Notes under the pieces: model-generated
What the model was told of the DNA's origin: nothing
The model's database searches: none
The model's input: the letters and a program-made list of their open reading frames with translations, nothing else
Assembly (NCBI RefSeq): GCF_000717595.1
Contig: NZ_JNZO01000031.1
Span: forward strand, 1-64,000
Source: Streptomyces flavochromogenes
GTDB taxonomy: Bacteria; Actinomycetota; Actinomycetes; Streptomycetales; Streptomycetaceae
Reading direction: 5' to 3'
Length of the DNA: 64,000 nt
In this document: positions 40,589-49,254 of the stretch, in pieces
Layout of the letters: every line of letters starts with the position of its first letter
Numbering within the stretch: the first letter of the stretch is position 1
Translations under genes and position numbers: made by a program

Positions 40589-40648
40589 GTGAGCCATCCC
40601 TTTGACGCCCCAGTTTCGCAGACGCTGAGGGCGGACGCCCCGGCGTAA
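40589..40648 (+). CDS. Mini-ORF copying the HemL N-terminus (19 codons)
   Basis: GTG at 40589 opens [19 protein letters not shown] and stops at TAA 40648. An in-frame ATG at 40580 would add three residues. Residues 2-13 align without gaps to the start of HemL ([13 protein letters not shown]), sharing APVSQTL, and the DNA shares 20 of 22 bases across that stretch. It looks like a partial duplication of the hemL 5' end, 133 bases upstream of the real start. It could be a leader peptide gene or a remnant; expression is not shown. Confidence 0.5.
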   Translation: MSHPFDAPVSQTLRADAPA

Positions 40649-40721
40649 TACTCAGGATGTTCACACCCTCCCTTCGTCCCCGATGTCGTGCCCGAAGTCG
40701 TTCTCGCAGGTCAGGATCACA

Positions 40722-42029
40722 GTGCCGTATTCATACGAAGCCCCAGTCTCACAGACGCTTTTCGACCGCGCTTCCCTCGTGACGCCCGGCGGCGTGAACT
40801 CACCGGTACGTGCCTTCCGGGCCGTGGGCGGAACGCCCCGGTTCATGGTGTCCGGTTCCGGTCCCTACCTCACCGACGCGGACGGTCGTGAGTACGTCGA
40901 CCTGGTGTGCTCGTGGGGGCCGATGATCCTCGGCCACGCGCACCCCGAGGTCACCGCCGCGGTGCAGCAGGCCGTCGCCCGCGGCACCTCCTTCGGTACG
41001 CCCGGCGAGGGCGAGGTCGCGCTCGCCGAGGAGATCGTGGCGCGCGTCGAGCCCGTCGAGCAGGTTCGGCTCGTCTCCTCGGGCACCGAGGCCACGATGT
41101 CCGCGATCCGGCTCGCCCGCGGGTTCACCGGGCGCGCCAAGGTCGTCAAGTTCGCCGGCTGCTACCACGGCCACGTGGACGCGCTGCTCGCCGCGGCCGG
41201 TTCCGGTGTCGCCACCCTGGGGCTTCCCGACACGCCCGGTGTGACGGGCGCCCAGGCCGGGGACACGATCGTGCTCCCCTACAACGACCTGGAGGCCGTC
41301 CGGGCCGCGTTCGCCGCGCACCCGGGCGAGATCGCCTGTGTCATCACCGAGGCCTCGCCCGGCAACATGGGCGTCGTGCCGCCGGCCGAGGGCTTCAACC
41401 AGGGCCTCGCGGACCTGTGCCGGGAGAACGGCGCGCTGTACATCTCCGACGAGGTGATGACCGGTTTCCGTACGTCGAAGGCCGGCTGGTACGGCGTCGA
41501 CGGCGTCAAGGCCGACCTGCTGACCTTCGGCAAGGTCATGGGCGGCGGCTTCCCGGCCGCCGCGTTCGGTGGCCGCGCCGACGTCATGGGGCACCTCGCC
41601 CCGGCCGGGCCGGTCTACCAGGCGGGCACCCTCTCCGGTAACCCCATCGCGACGGCCGCCGGGCTGGCGCAGCTGCGGCTGCTCGACGACGCGGCGTACG
41701 CCAGGGTGAACGCCGTCTCGGAGACGATCCAGGGCCTGGTCACCGACGCGCTCGGCAAGGAGGGCGTGGCGCACCGGCTGCAGACCGCGTCCAACATGTT
41801 CTCGGTCTTCTTCACCGCCGACGAGGTGCGGAACTACGACGAGGCGAAGCAGCAGGAGGCCTTCCGCTTCAACGCCTTCTTCCACTCGATGCTGGCCGAC
41901 GGCGTCTACCTGCCGCCGTCCGCCTTCGAGTCCTGGTTCGTGTCGGCCGCCCACGACGAGCGGGCGATCGAGCGGATCGCCGCCGCCCTGCCGGCCGCCG
42001 CCCGCGCCGCCGCGGAGGCGACGGCATGA
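40722..42029 (+). CDS. hemL: Glutamate-1-semialdehyde 2,1-aminomutase
   Basis: A 435-residue class III aminotransferase-fold enzyme making 5-aminolevulinate from the HemA product. PLP lysine is Lys271 ([19 protein letters not shown]). Other motifs: [12 protein letters not shown] at the start, [19 protein letters not shown], and [10 protein letters not shown] near the end. GTG 40722 has AGGA about 6 bases upstream. Codons for the first 15 residues (TCA, GAA, CCA, TCA, CTT) are unusually A/T-ending. It overlaps the phosphatase gene by 4 bases. No Rex operator was seen in front of it. Confidence 0.96.
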   Translation: MPYSYEAPVSQTLFDRASLVTPGGVNSPVRAFRAVGGTPRFMVSGSGPYLTDADGREYVDLVCSWGPMILGHAHPEVTAAVQQAVARGTSFGTPGEGEVALAEEIVARVEPVEQVRLVSSGTEATMSAIRLARGFTGRAKVVKFAGCYHGHVDALLAAAGSGVATLGLPDTPGVTGAQAGDTIVLPYNDLEAVRAAFAAHPGEIACVITEASPGNMGVVPPAEGFNQGLADLCRENGALYISDEVMTGFRTSKAGWYGVDGVKADLLTFGKVMGGGFPAAAFGGRADVMGHLAPAGPVYQAGTLSGNPIATAAGLAQLRLLDDAAYARVNAVSETIQGLVTDALGKEGVAHRLQTASNMFSVFFTADEVRNYDEAKQQEAFRFNAFFHSMLADGVYLPPSAFESWFVSAAHDERAIERIAAALPAAARAAAEATA

Positions 42030-42733
42030 GCGAGAGCGGCAACGGCACCCATGGCGCCGATCAGGACATCACCGTCGTCCATCTGATGCGGCACGGCGAG
42101 GTGCACAACCCCGACGGTGTCCTCTACGGGCGCCGCACCGGCTACCACCTCTCCGAGCTCGGCCGGCAGATGGCGGACCGGGTCGCCGAGAGCCTGGCCG
42201 ACCGGGACATCACCCATGTCGTCGCCTCGCCGCTGGAGCGGGCGCAGGAGACGGCGACGCCGGTCGCCAAGGCGCACGGTCTGGACCTGGCCACGGACGA
42301 GCGGCTCATCGAGGCGGCGAACGTGTTCGAGGGCAAGACGTTCGGTGTCGGTGACGGGGCGCTGCGCAAGCCGGCGAACTGGAAGCACCTGACGAACCCG
42401 TTCCAACCGTCCTGGGGCGAGCCGTACGTCGAGCAGGTCGTCCGCATGATGGGGGCGCTCGACGCGGCGAAGGACGCGGCCCGGGGGCACGAGGCGGTCC
42501 TGGTCAGTCACCAGCTGCCGATCTGGATCGTCCGCAGCTTCGTGGAGAAGCGCCGGCTCTGGCACGATCCGCGGCGGCGCCAGTGCACGCTCGCCTCGCT
42601 GACCTCGTTCACGTACAAGGGCGACAAGATCGTCTCGGTCGGATACAGCGAGCCGGCCCGGGACCTCGTTCCGGCGCATCTGCTCGCCGGCGCGAAGCCG
42701 GTCAAGGGGAAGTCGAAGGCCTTCGGGGCGTAA
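42026..42733 (+). CDS. Histidine phosphatase (phosphoglycerate mutase-like)
   Basis: A 235-residue branch 1 histidine phosphatase. The phospho-acceptor is in [13 protein letters not shown], the second arginine in [11 protein letters not shown], and the second catalytic His in [10 protein letters not shown]. Substrate unknown; no evidence it is a glycolytic mutase. It starts inside the hemL stop codon (ATGA), so the two are coupled. Confidence 0.91.
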   Translation: MSESGNGTHGADQDITVVHLMRHGEVHNPDGVLYGRRTGYHLSELGRQMADRVAESLADRDITHVVASPLERAQETATPVAKAHGLDLATDERLIEAANVFEGKTFGVGDGALRKPANWKHLTNPFQPSWGEPYVEQVVRMMGALDAAKDAARGHEAVLVSHQLPIWIVRSFVEKRRLWHDPRRRQCTLASLTSFTYKGDKIVSVGYSEPARDLVPAHLLAGAKPVKGKSKAFGA

Positions 42734-42752
42734 GCCCTCTTGAGCGGCACGT

Positions 42753-42795
42753 AAGCGGGACGCAGTTCTTCCGAAGCGGGACGGTGGATCTTCCG
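42753..42795. repeat. Adjacent direct repeats after the phosphatase gene
   Basis: AAGCGGGACG...TCTTCCG occurs twice back to back (42753-42773 and 42774-42795), with changes only in the middle. The rest of the gap to 43010 has an AT-rich patch (about 42903-42925), odd for this genome. Confidence 0.55.
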
Positions 42796-42959
42796 GAGCC
42801 ACATGTAGTCCTTCGGTGAAGGATTGCGTCCCCGCTGGACAGCGCGGGAGTCCGCGGTCCACAGTTCAGGGCGGTCGGGTGGTGTTCATGCCAACCGATC
42901 GCCCTAAAATTTTTGTGCGATTTTCCGGAACCTCCGTGTTCCTCCTGGCATCTCACTCA

Positions 42960-42993
42960 TTGTCGGTTTGGATGACGTTTCGTTAATACGTCA
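42960..42993 (+). promoter_or_regulatory. Promoter with operator-like palindrome before the Tat lipoprotein gene
   Basis: TTGTCG (42960-42965), 18-base spacer, TAATAC (42984-42989). TGACGT (42973-42978) and ACGTCA (42988-42993) are inverted around 9 bases and frame the -10 box, so a repressor could cover it. Confidence 0.55.
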
Positions 42994-43010
42994 GCGCGAA
43001 TGGGGATGTC

Positions 43011-44306
43011 ATGCGCGGGATCAGTGGGATCAGTCGAAGGGGGCTGCTCGGAGCGGGCGTTGGTGCCGCGGCGGCGATGGGCATCGCGGCGTGCAGCAAC
43101 GGCAACCAGGACAAGTCGGGACGTTCCGGGCCGGGCAAGGGGGGCGACGTCTCGGCGGAGCCGAGCACGAACACCCCGACCAAGGACCACGCCAAGCTCA
43201 TCGGCGACGGTTCCACCGCCGACACGGGGAAGCAGCCGCACCAGCCCGACGCCCCCGTCCCGCTCGAACCCGGCCAGACCCCGCCCCAGTTCGTGATCTT
43301 CTCCTGGGACGGTGCCGGCGAGGTCGGCAACGGCCTGTTCCCGCGCTTCCTCGAACTCGCCAAGAACCACGACGCGGCGATGACCTTCTTCCTCTCCGGG
43401 ATCTACCTCCTCCCCGAGTCGAAGAAGGACCTCTACCGCCCGCCGAACAACCGCGTCGGCGCCTCGGACATCGGCTACCTCACCGACGGCCACATCAAGG
43501 ACACCCTGAAGTACGTCCGGCAGGCCTGGCTCGAAGGCCACGAGATCGGCACCCACTTCAACGGGCACTTCTGCGGCGGCTCCGGCTCCGTCGGCAACTG
43601 GACCCCGGCCCAGTGGCAGAGCGAGATCGACCAGGCCATGAAGTTCGTCACCGAGTGGAAGACGAACAGCGGCTGGACCGACCTCGACCCGCTGCCCTTC
43701 GACTACTCCAAGGAGCTCGTCGGCGGCCGTACGCCCTGCCTCCTCGGCCAGGACAACCTGCTGCCCACCGCCAAGAGGCTCAACTGGCGCTACGACGCCA
43801 GTTCGCCCGGCGGCCGGCAGATGTGGCCCACCAAGCGCCAGGGCATCTGGGACCTCCCGCTGCAGGCGGTGCCCTTCCCCGGGCACTCCTTCGAGGTCCT
43901 GTCGATGGACTACAACATGCTCGCCAACCAGTCGAAGAACACGACGAAGGGCATGCCCTCGCGCTACCCGGGCTGGCGCAAGCAGGCCACCGAAGCGCTC
44001 CTCGGCGGCTTCACGCGCGCGTACGAGTCGAACCGTGCGCCCTTCTTCGTCGGCAACCACTTCGAGCAGTGGAACGGCGGCATCTACATGGACGCCGTCG
44101 AGGACGCGCTCAAGGGCATGGCCGGCAAGAAGGACGTCCGGCTCGTCTCCTTCCGGCAGTTCGTCGACTGGCTCGACGTCCAGGACCCGAAGATCCTCCA
44201 GAGGCTGCGCTCGCTGGAGGTGGGACAGAAGCCGGCCGGCGGCTGGAATACTTTCCTCAAGCCCGCGACGGACGGTGCGACGGCCTCGTCGACCCCGTCC
44301 GCATAG
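43011..44306 (+). CDS. Tat-exported lipoprotein, polysaccharide deacetylase-like
   Basis: A 431-residue extracytoplasmic protein. Twin-arginine signal SRRGLLGAGVGAAAAMGIAAC combines Tat motif and lipobox (Cys28). After a linker (30-90) comes a deacetylase-like barrel: FVIFSWDGAGEVG with the catalytic-base aspartate position, FFLSGIYLL, and EIGTHFNGHFC for the metal histidines. These resemble family 4 carbohydrate esterases, though one histidine spacing differs. It precedes the cytochrome c maturation genes, but a separate promoter follows it, so linkage is loose. Confidence 0.86.
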   Translation: MRGISGISRRGLLGAGVGAAAAMGIAACSNGNQDKSGRSGPGKGGDVSAEPSTNTPTKDHAKLIGDGSTADTGKQPHQPDAPVPLEPGQTPPQFVIFSWDGAGEVGNGLFPRFLELAKNHDAAMTFFLSGIYLLPESKKDLYRPPNNRVGASDIGYLTDGHIKDTLKYVRQAWLEGHEIGTHFNGHFCGGSGSVGNWTPAQWQSEIDQAMKFVTEWKTNSGWTDLDPLPFDYSKELVGGRTPCLLGQDNLLPTAKRLNWRYDASSPGGRQMWPTKRQGIWDLPLQAVPFPGHSFEVLSMDYNMLANQSKNTTKGMPSRYPGWRKQATEALLGGFTRAYESNRAPFFVGNHFEQWNGGIYMDAVEDALKGMAGKKDVRLVSFRQFVDWLDVQDPKILQRLRSLEVGQKPAGGWNTFLKPATDGATASSTPSA

Positions 44307-44333
44307 TCGTCCCCCGTGTTCGCTTAGGCGATC

Positions 44334-44363
44334 TTGACAAGGGGCTTTCCGGGCACGTAGGGG
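44334..44363 (+). promoter_or_regulatory. Candidate promoter for tlpA-ccdA-resB-ccsB
   Basis: TTGACA (44334-44339) is a perfect -35 box; the best -10 at 18 bases is TAGGGG, which is poor. A short GGGCAC/GTGCCC hairpin follows. Moderate support only. Confidence 0.35.
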
Positions 44364-44404
44364 GGTGCCCAAGATCCCCCAAACGCCCATGCGAAACTTT
44401 TCAC

Positions 44405-45010
44405 ATGAGCCTTAGCCGTGCCCCTCGACGCACCCTGCTCGCCGTCGGAGTGCTGTCCGCCGCCCTCACGCTCTCGGCCTGCGGCGGCGACAGCAACGGC
44501 AAGTCCGGCGGCGGTGGCAACACCAACTTCGTGACCAACACGGGTGGGATCGCCACCGCGCCCAAGGGCGAGCGCGCGGCCACCGGCAAGCTCGCGGGCG
44601 AGACCCTCGACGGCGAGCAGCTCGACGTCGCGGACCTCAAGGGCAAGGTCGTCGTCCTCAACGTGTGGGGCTCCTGGTGCGCCCCGTGCCGCGCCGAGGC
44701 CCCCCACTTCGCGAAGGTCGCCAAGGACCTGGAGGGCAAGGGCGTCGAGTTCGTCGGACTCAACACCCGCGACCCCAACAAGCAGCCCGCCCTCGCCTTC
44801 GAGGAGGACTACGGGGTCACCTACCCGAGCCTCTACGACCCTCAGGGGAAGCTGATCCTCTTCGGCTTCCCCAAGGGCACGCTCTCCCCGCAGTCCATCC
44901 CCTCCACCGTCGTCCTCGACAAGGAGGGCCGGATCGCGGCCCGCTCGCTCATGGCGCTCAACGAGGAGAAGCTGCGGTCGATGATCGACCCCCTCCTCAA
45001 GGAGAAGTGA
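44405..45010 (+). CDS. TlpA/ResA-type thiol-disulfide reductase lipoprotein
   Basis: A 201-residue membrane-tethered thioredoxin-fold protein. Lipobox LSAC (Cys26), and active site Trp91-Cys-Ala-Pro-Cys95 in VWGSWCAPCRAEAP; the cis-Pro region is QSIPSTVVLD. ResA-type proteins reduce apocytochrome c cysteines for heme attachment, fed by CcdA. It lies 4 bases before ccdA, first gene of the cytochrome c maturation (system II) operon. Confidence 0.93.
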   Translation: MSLSRAPRRTLLAVGVLSAALTLSACGGDSNGKSGGGGNTNFVTNTGGIATAPKGERAATGKLAGETLDGEQLDVADLKGKVVVLNVWGSWCAPCRAEAPHFAKVAKDLEGKGVEFVGLNTRDPNKQPALAFEEDYGVTYPSLYDPQGKLILFGFPKGTLSPQSIPSTVVLDKEGRIAARSLMALNEEKLRSMIDPLLKEK

Positions 45011-45014
45011 GCCG

Positions 45015-45752
45015 GTGAACGAGACCGTCACCAGCGGAGCCCTGCTCCTCGCGCTGCCCGTCGCCCTCCTCGCCGGACTGGTCTCCTTCTTCTCGCCCTG
45101 CGTCCTCCCGCTGGTCCCCGGCTACCTGTCGTACGTGACCGGCGTCTCCGGCACCGACCTCGCCGAGAGCCGCCGCGGCCGGATGACCGCGGGGGCCGTC
45201 CTCTTCGTCCTCGGCTTCACCGCCGTGTTCGTGTCCGGCGGGGCGCTCTTCGGCTACTTCGGGTCGACCCTCCAGGAGTACCGCGAGACGCTCACCACGA
45301 TCCTCGGCGTGCTCATGATCCTCATGGGCGTGTTCTTCCTCGGTCTGATGCCCTGGTTCACCCAGCGCGAGTTCCGCTTCCACAAGAAGCCCGTCGCCGG
45401 TCTGGTCGGCGCGCCGCTGCTCGGCGCGCTCTTCGGCATCGGATGGACCCCGTGCATCGGCCCGACGCTCGCCTCGGTCAACGCGCTCGCCCTGGAGCAG
45501 GCCAGCGCCGGCCGCGGCGCGCTGCTCGCCTTCGCGTACTGCCTCGGCCTCGGCGTGCCGTTCGTGCTCGCCGCCATAGCCTTCCGCAAGGCGCTCGGGG
45601 CGTTCGGGTGGGTCAAGAAGCACTATGTGTGGGTCATGCGGATCGGCGGCGGCATGATGCTCGTCACCGGTGTCCTGCTCCTCACAGGCGCGTGGGACAG
45701 CATGGTCGCCACGATGCAGGGCTGGTCCAGCGGTTTCACGGTGGGGATCTGA
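45015..45752 (+). CDS. ccdA: Cytochrome c biogenesis protein CcdA
   Basis: A 245-residue, six-helix membrane protein that passes electrons from cytoplasmic thioredoxin to ResA. The redox cysteines are in SFFSPCVLPLVPGYLSYVTG and GIGWTPCIGPTLASV. GTG 45015 lies 4 bases after the tlpA stop, and resB follows after 5 bases. Confidence 0.94.
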   Translation: MNETVTSGALLLALPVALLAGLVSFFSPCVLPLVPGYLSYVTGVSGTDLAESRRGRMTAGAVLFVLGFTAVFVSGGALFGYFGSTLQEYRETLTTILGVLMILMGVFFLGLMPWFTQREFRFHKKPVAGLVGAPLLGALFGIGWTPCIGPTLASVNALALEQASAGRGALLAFAYCLGLGVPFVLAAIAFRKALGAFGWVKKHYVWVMRIGGGMMLVTGVLLLTGAWDSMVATMQGWSSGFTVGI

Positions 45753-45757
45753 GTTCC

Positions 45758-47575
45758 ATGAGCACGACCGACACGTCCGGTACGACGGACACCTCCGGTA
45801 CGACGGAGCAGCAGGAGAGCCTCGGTGAGGCCGGGGCCCAGTTGTCCACCGCCCCCATCGACGACCGCGCCGAGACGACCGTCGTCGGCGGCCCCACTCT
45901 CGGTGTCATCGGCTGGATCCGCTGGTTCTGGCGGCAGCTGACCTCCATGAGGGTCGCGCTGATCCTGCTCTTCATGCTCTCCCTCGGCGCCGTCCCCGGC
46001 TCCCTCGTCCCGCAGACCAGCGTGGACGAGCTGAAGGCGCAGGCCTTCAAGGACGCCCACAAGACGCTGACGCCGCTGTACGAGAAGCTCCAGTTCTTCG
46101 ACGTCTACAGCTCCGTGTGGTTCTCCGCGATCTACATACTGCTGTTCGTCTCCCTCATCGGCTGCATCGTGCCCCGCAGCTGGCAGTTCGTCGGCCAGCT
46201 CCGCAGCCGCCCGCCGGGCGCCCCCAAGCGCCTCGACCGGCTCCCCGCGTACACCACGTGGCGCACCGGGGCCGAGCCCGAGCAGGTCCGTGCGGCCGCG
46301 CTCACCCTCCTCAAGGGGCACCGCTTCCGCGCCCATACGGCCGGGAACGCGATCGCGGCCGAGAAGGGCTACCTGCGCGAGGCCGGCAACCTGGCCTTCC
46401 ACGTCGCCCTGATCGTCATGCTCGTCGCCTTCGCCTGGGGCCAGCTCTTCAAGTCCGAGGGCGGCAAGCTGGTCGTCGAGGGCGACGGCTTCTCCAACAC
46501 GCTCACCCAGTACGACGACTTCAAGTCCGGTTCCCAGTTCGGCATCGACGAGCTGGAGCCGTTCAGCTTCCGGCTCGACGCCTTCGACGGCACGTACGAG
46601 AAGAGCGGCCCCCAGCGCGGCACGCCCCGCACCTTCGAGGCGAAGGTGTCCTACACGCAGGGCGGCACGGACAAGAAGGCCGTCATCCGGGTCAACGAAC
46701 CGCTCAAGGTGGGCGACTCCAAGGTCTATCTGATCGCCCACGGCTACGCGCCCGTCGTCACCGTCAAGGACGGCCGCGGCAAGGTCGTCTTCCACGGTGC
46801 CGTGCCGCTGCTCCCCATCGACAACAACATCACGTCCACCGGCGCCATCAAGGTCATGGACGGGTACCGCGACAAGAAGGGCGACAAGGACCAGCTGGGC
46901 TTCAGCGCCCTCTTCGTGCCGACCTTCGCGGGCGAGGGCAAGGGCACGATGTTCTCGCAGTTCCCGGGGCTCGACTACCCGGTCCTCGCGCTCACGGGCT
47001 ACCGGGGCAGTCTGGGCGTGGACTCCGGTCTGCCGCAGAACGTGTACCAGCTCGACACCTCCAAGATGACCCAGTTCAAGATCGAGAAGGGGACCGGGTT
47101 CGCCGAGCGGCTGCTGCCCGGCGAGACCATGACGCTGCCCGACGGCGCCGGCTCGATCACCTTCGAGAAGGGCGTCAAGGAGTGGGCGAGCTTCCAGATC
47201 TCGCAGCAGCCCGGCAACGGGCTCGCCCTCGCCGGCGCGATCGCCGCGATCGCCGGTCTGACCGGTTCGCTCTTCATCCAGCGGCGCCGCGTCTGGGTCC
47301 GGGCCGTGCGCGGTGAGGACGGCGTGACCGTCGTCGAGATGGCGGGCCTGGGCCGCAGCGAGTCCGCGAAGCTGCCGGAGGAGCTGGGCGACCTCGCGGT
47401 CGCGCTCACCGCGGACGCGCCGCCGGCGCCGGACGCCGTACCCGAGGACGTCCGCGACGACGTGCCGCCCGGAGCCGAGAGGCAAGCCGTACCCGACGCC
47501 GATCCGGAAGACGTACCGGAACCCGCGGAAGAACCCGCAGAAGACCCCGCCCCTTCTGGAGAGGCCGACAAGTGA
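45758..47575 (+). CDS. resB: Cytochrome c biogenesis protein ResB
   Basis: A 605-residue membrane protein. Transmembrane helices at about 64-83 (MRVALILLFMLSLGAVPGS), 122-142 (VWFSAIYILLFVSLIGCIV), 208-228 (LAFHVALIVMLVAFAWGQLF) and 490-510, with a large extracytoplasmic domain between the last two. The cytoplasmic tail (540-605) is Pro/Glu/Ala-rich. With CcsB it forms the system II synthetase that exports heme and attaches it to apocytochrome c. ATG 45758; stop overlaps the ccsB GTG. Confidence 0.93.
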   Translation: MSTTDTSGTTDTSGTTEQQESLGEAGAQLSTAPIDDRAETTVVGGPTLGVIGWIRWFWRQLTSMRVALILLFMLSLGAVPGSLVPQTSVDELKAQAFKDAHKTLTPLYEKLQFFDVYSSVWFSAIYILLFVSLIGCIVPRSWQFVGQLRSRPPGAPKRLDRLPAYTTWRTGAEPEQVRAAALTLLKGHRFRAHTAGNAIAAEKGYLREAGNLAFHVALIVMLVAFAWGQLFKSEGGKLVVEGDGFSNTLTQYDDFKSGSQFGIDELEPFSFRLDAFDGTYEKSGPQRGTPRTFEAKVSYTQGGTDKKAVIRVNEPLKVGDSKVYLIAHGYAPVVTVKDGRGKVVFHGAVPLLPIDNNITSTGAIKVMDGYRDKKGDKDQLGFSALFVPTFAGEGKGTMFSQFPGLDYPVLALTGYRGSLGVDSGLPQNVYQLDTSKMTQFKIEKGTGFAERLLPGETMTLPDGAGSITFEKGVKEWASFQISQQPGNGLALAGAIAAIAGLTGSLFIQRRRVWVRAVRGEDGVTVVEMAGLGRSESAKLPEELGDLAVALTADAPPAPDAVPEDVRDDVPPGAERQAVPDADPEDVPEPAEEPAEDPAPSGEADK

Positions 47576-48657
47576 TCCTCGCCGCCACGACCAACGAGAG
47601 CCTGGCGCGGATGAGCGACCTGCTCATCTACTCCTCGATGGCCGTCTACACCCTGGCCTTCTTCGCCCACATCGCCGAGTGGGTGCTGGGCAGCCGGAGC
47701 AAGGTCGGCCGTACCGCCGCCGCGCTCACCTCCCAGGCCTCGGCCGCCACCTCCGCCGTGACCGTCCAGGTCAAGCAGGCGGCCGGTGGCACGGCCGTCC
47801 TGGAGAAGCCGAAGGTCGTCACCCGTTCCGCGGCCGGCACCCGTGACGTCCCGGACGGCCCCGGTGCCGCCGGCGGCACCGTCAAGGGCGATCTGTACGG
47901 CCGTATCGCGGTCTCGCTCACCGTCCTCGCCTTCCTGGTCGAGGCGTCGGGCGTGGTCACCCGGGCGCTGTCCGTGCAGCGGGCCCCCTGGGGCAACATG
48001 TACGAGTTCTCCACCACCTTCTCGACGGTGGCGGTCGGCGCGTACCTCGGCTTCCTCGTCGCCAAGAAGAACGTGCGCTGGCTCGGCCTGCCGCTGGTCA
48101 CCACGGTCCTGCTCGACCTCGGCATGGCGACCACCTGGCTGAAGACCCCCAGTGACCAGCTGGTCCCCGCGCTCGACTCGTACTGGCTGTGGATCCACGT
48201 CTCCACCGCGATCTTCTGCGGCGCGGTCTTCTACCTGGGCGCCACCGCCACCCTGCTGTACCTCTTCCGCGACTCGTACGAGAACAAGCTGGCCAGTGGC
48301 GGGAACCCCGGCGCCTTCGCCCGCTCCGTCATGGAGCGGCTGCCCTCGGCGGCCTCGCTGGACAAGTTCTCGTACCGGGTCAACGCGGCGGTCTTCCCGC
48401 TCTGGACCTTCACGATCATCGCGGGCGCGATCTGGGCCGGCGACGCGTGGGGCCGTTACTGGGGCTGGGACGCCAAGGAGGTCTGGTCCTTCATCACCTG
48501 GGTCGGCTACGCCGCGTACCTGCACGCGCGTGCGACGGCCGGATGGAAGGGGCGGAAGGCCGCGTACATCGCGCTCATCGCCTTCGCCTGCTTCCTGTTC
48601 AACTACTACGGCGTGAACATCTTTGTGAACAGCAAGCACTCGTACGCGGGCGTCTGA
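47572..48657 (+). CDS. ccsB: Cytochrome c biogenesis protein CcsB (ResC/CcsA type)
   Basis: A 361-residue membrane protein with about eight helices and the heme-handling Trp-rich motif WGRYWGWDAKEVWSFITW near the C-terminus, which binds heme for export. A hydrophilic, low-complexity stretch (about 45-105) follows the first helix. GTG 47572 overlaps the resB stop by 4 bases. Last gene of the tlpA-ccdA-resB-ccsB operon. Confidence 0.94.
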   Translation: MILAATTNESLARMSDLLIYSSMAVYTLAFFAHIAEWVLGSRSKVGRTAAALTSQASAATSAVTVQVKQAAGGTAVLEKPKVVTRSAAGTRDVPDGPGAAGGTVKGDLYGRIAVSLTVLAFLVEASGVVTRALSVQRAPWGNMYEFSTTFSTVAVGAYLGFLVAKKNVRWLGLPLVTTVLLDLGMATTWLKTPSDQLVPALDSYWLWIHVSTAIFCGAVFYLGATATLLYLFRDSYENKLASGGNPGAFARSVMERLPSAASLDKFSYRVNAAVFPLWTFTIIAGAIWAGDAWGRYWGWDAKEVWSFITWVGYAAYLHARATAGWKGRKAAYIALIAFACFLFNYYGVNIFVNSKHSYAGV

Positions 48658-48702
48658 TCCGGCACCGGGGCGTCTGAGCTGGCATCGTGCCTGCCCCTGG
48701 GC

Positions 48703-48708
48703 GACGCT
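48703..48708 (+). promoter_or_regulatory. Candidate -10 box of the SRPBCC gene
   Basis: GACGCT ends 6 bases before ATG 48715. Confidence 0.3.
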
Positions 48709-48714
48709 TGAGGT

Positions 48715-49248
48715 ATGAGCGAGATACCCCGGGGCAGGTGCGAGACCCACGACGGGGAAGCGCAGCTGCTGCGGTTCGCCGTCGAGCTGTCCCATCCGCC
48801 GTCCGAGGTCTGGGAGGCTGTCGCCACCCCCGGGGGCCTGGAGGGCTGGCTCTGCGCGGCGGACCCGCTGGAACCCCGGCTCGGCGGCCGGGTCACCCTC
48901 CGCTGGCAGAACGGGGACACGGTGGTGTCGGGGCGGGTGACCGCCTGGGACCCCGAGTACGTGGTCGAGTACACGGTCGATCCGACGCACGGACGCATCC
49001 GGTTCCATCTGGAACCGGGGGCGTCCGGGGGCGGCGGGTCGACCGTGCTGCGTTTCACGAACGAACTGCGGGCGGACCGGGAGTACCGGCTGGACTGCCT
49101 GGCGGGGTGGCACGATCACTTCGAGCGGCTCGCCGCCGCGCTGGACGGGCGCCCGTCCGACTGGGCCGCCTGGTCGCCCGAGCGGTGGCAGCACCTGCGT
49201 GACCTCTACGAGCGGGATGAGGCACCCTGGCCGAAGTGGGTGCCGTAG
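48715..49248 (+). CDS. SRPBCC/AHSA1-type domain protein
   Basis: A 177-residue START-like helix-grip protein. Typical AHSA1 pattern: FAVELSHPPSEVWEAVATPGGLEGWLCA, DPEYVVEYTVDP, STVLRFTNEL, then the C-terminal helix AGWHDHFERLAAALDG. Such proteins bind hydrophobic ligands or chaperone partners; the role is unknown. It converges on the receptor gene with 6 bases between. Confidence 0.86.
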   Translation: MSEIPRGRCETHDGEAQLLRFAVELSHPPSEVWEAVATPGGLEGWLCAADPLEPRLGGRVTLRWQNGDTVVSGRVTAWDPEYVVEYTVDPTHGRIRFHLEPGASGGGGSTVLRFTNELRADREYRLDCLAGWHDHFERLAAALDGRPSDWAAWSPERWQHLRDLYERDEAPWPKWVP

Positions 49249-49254
49249 GCGTCG

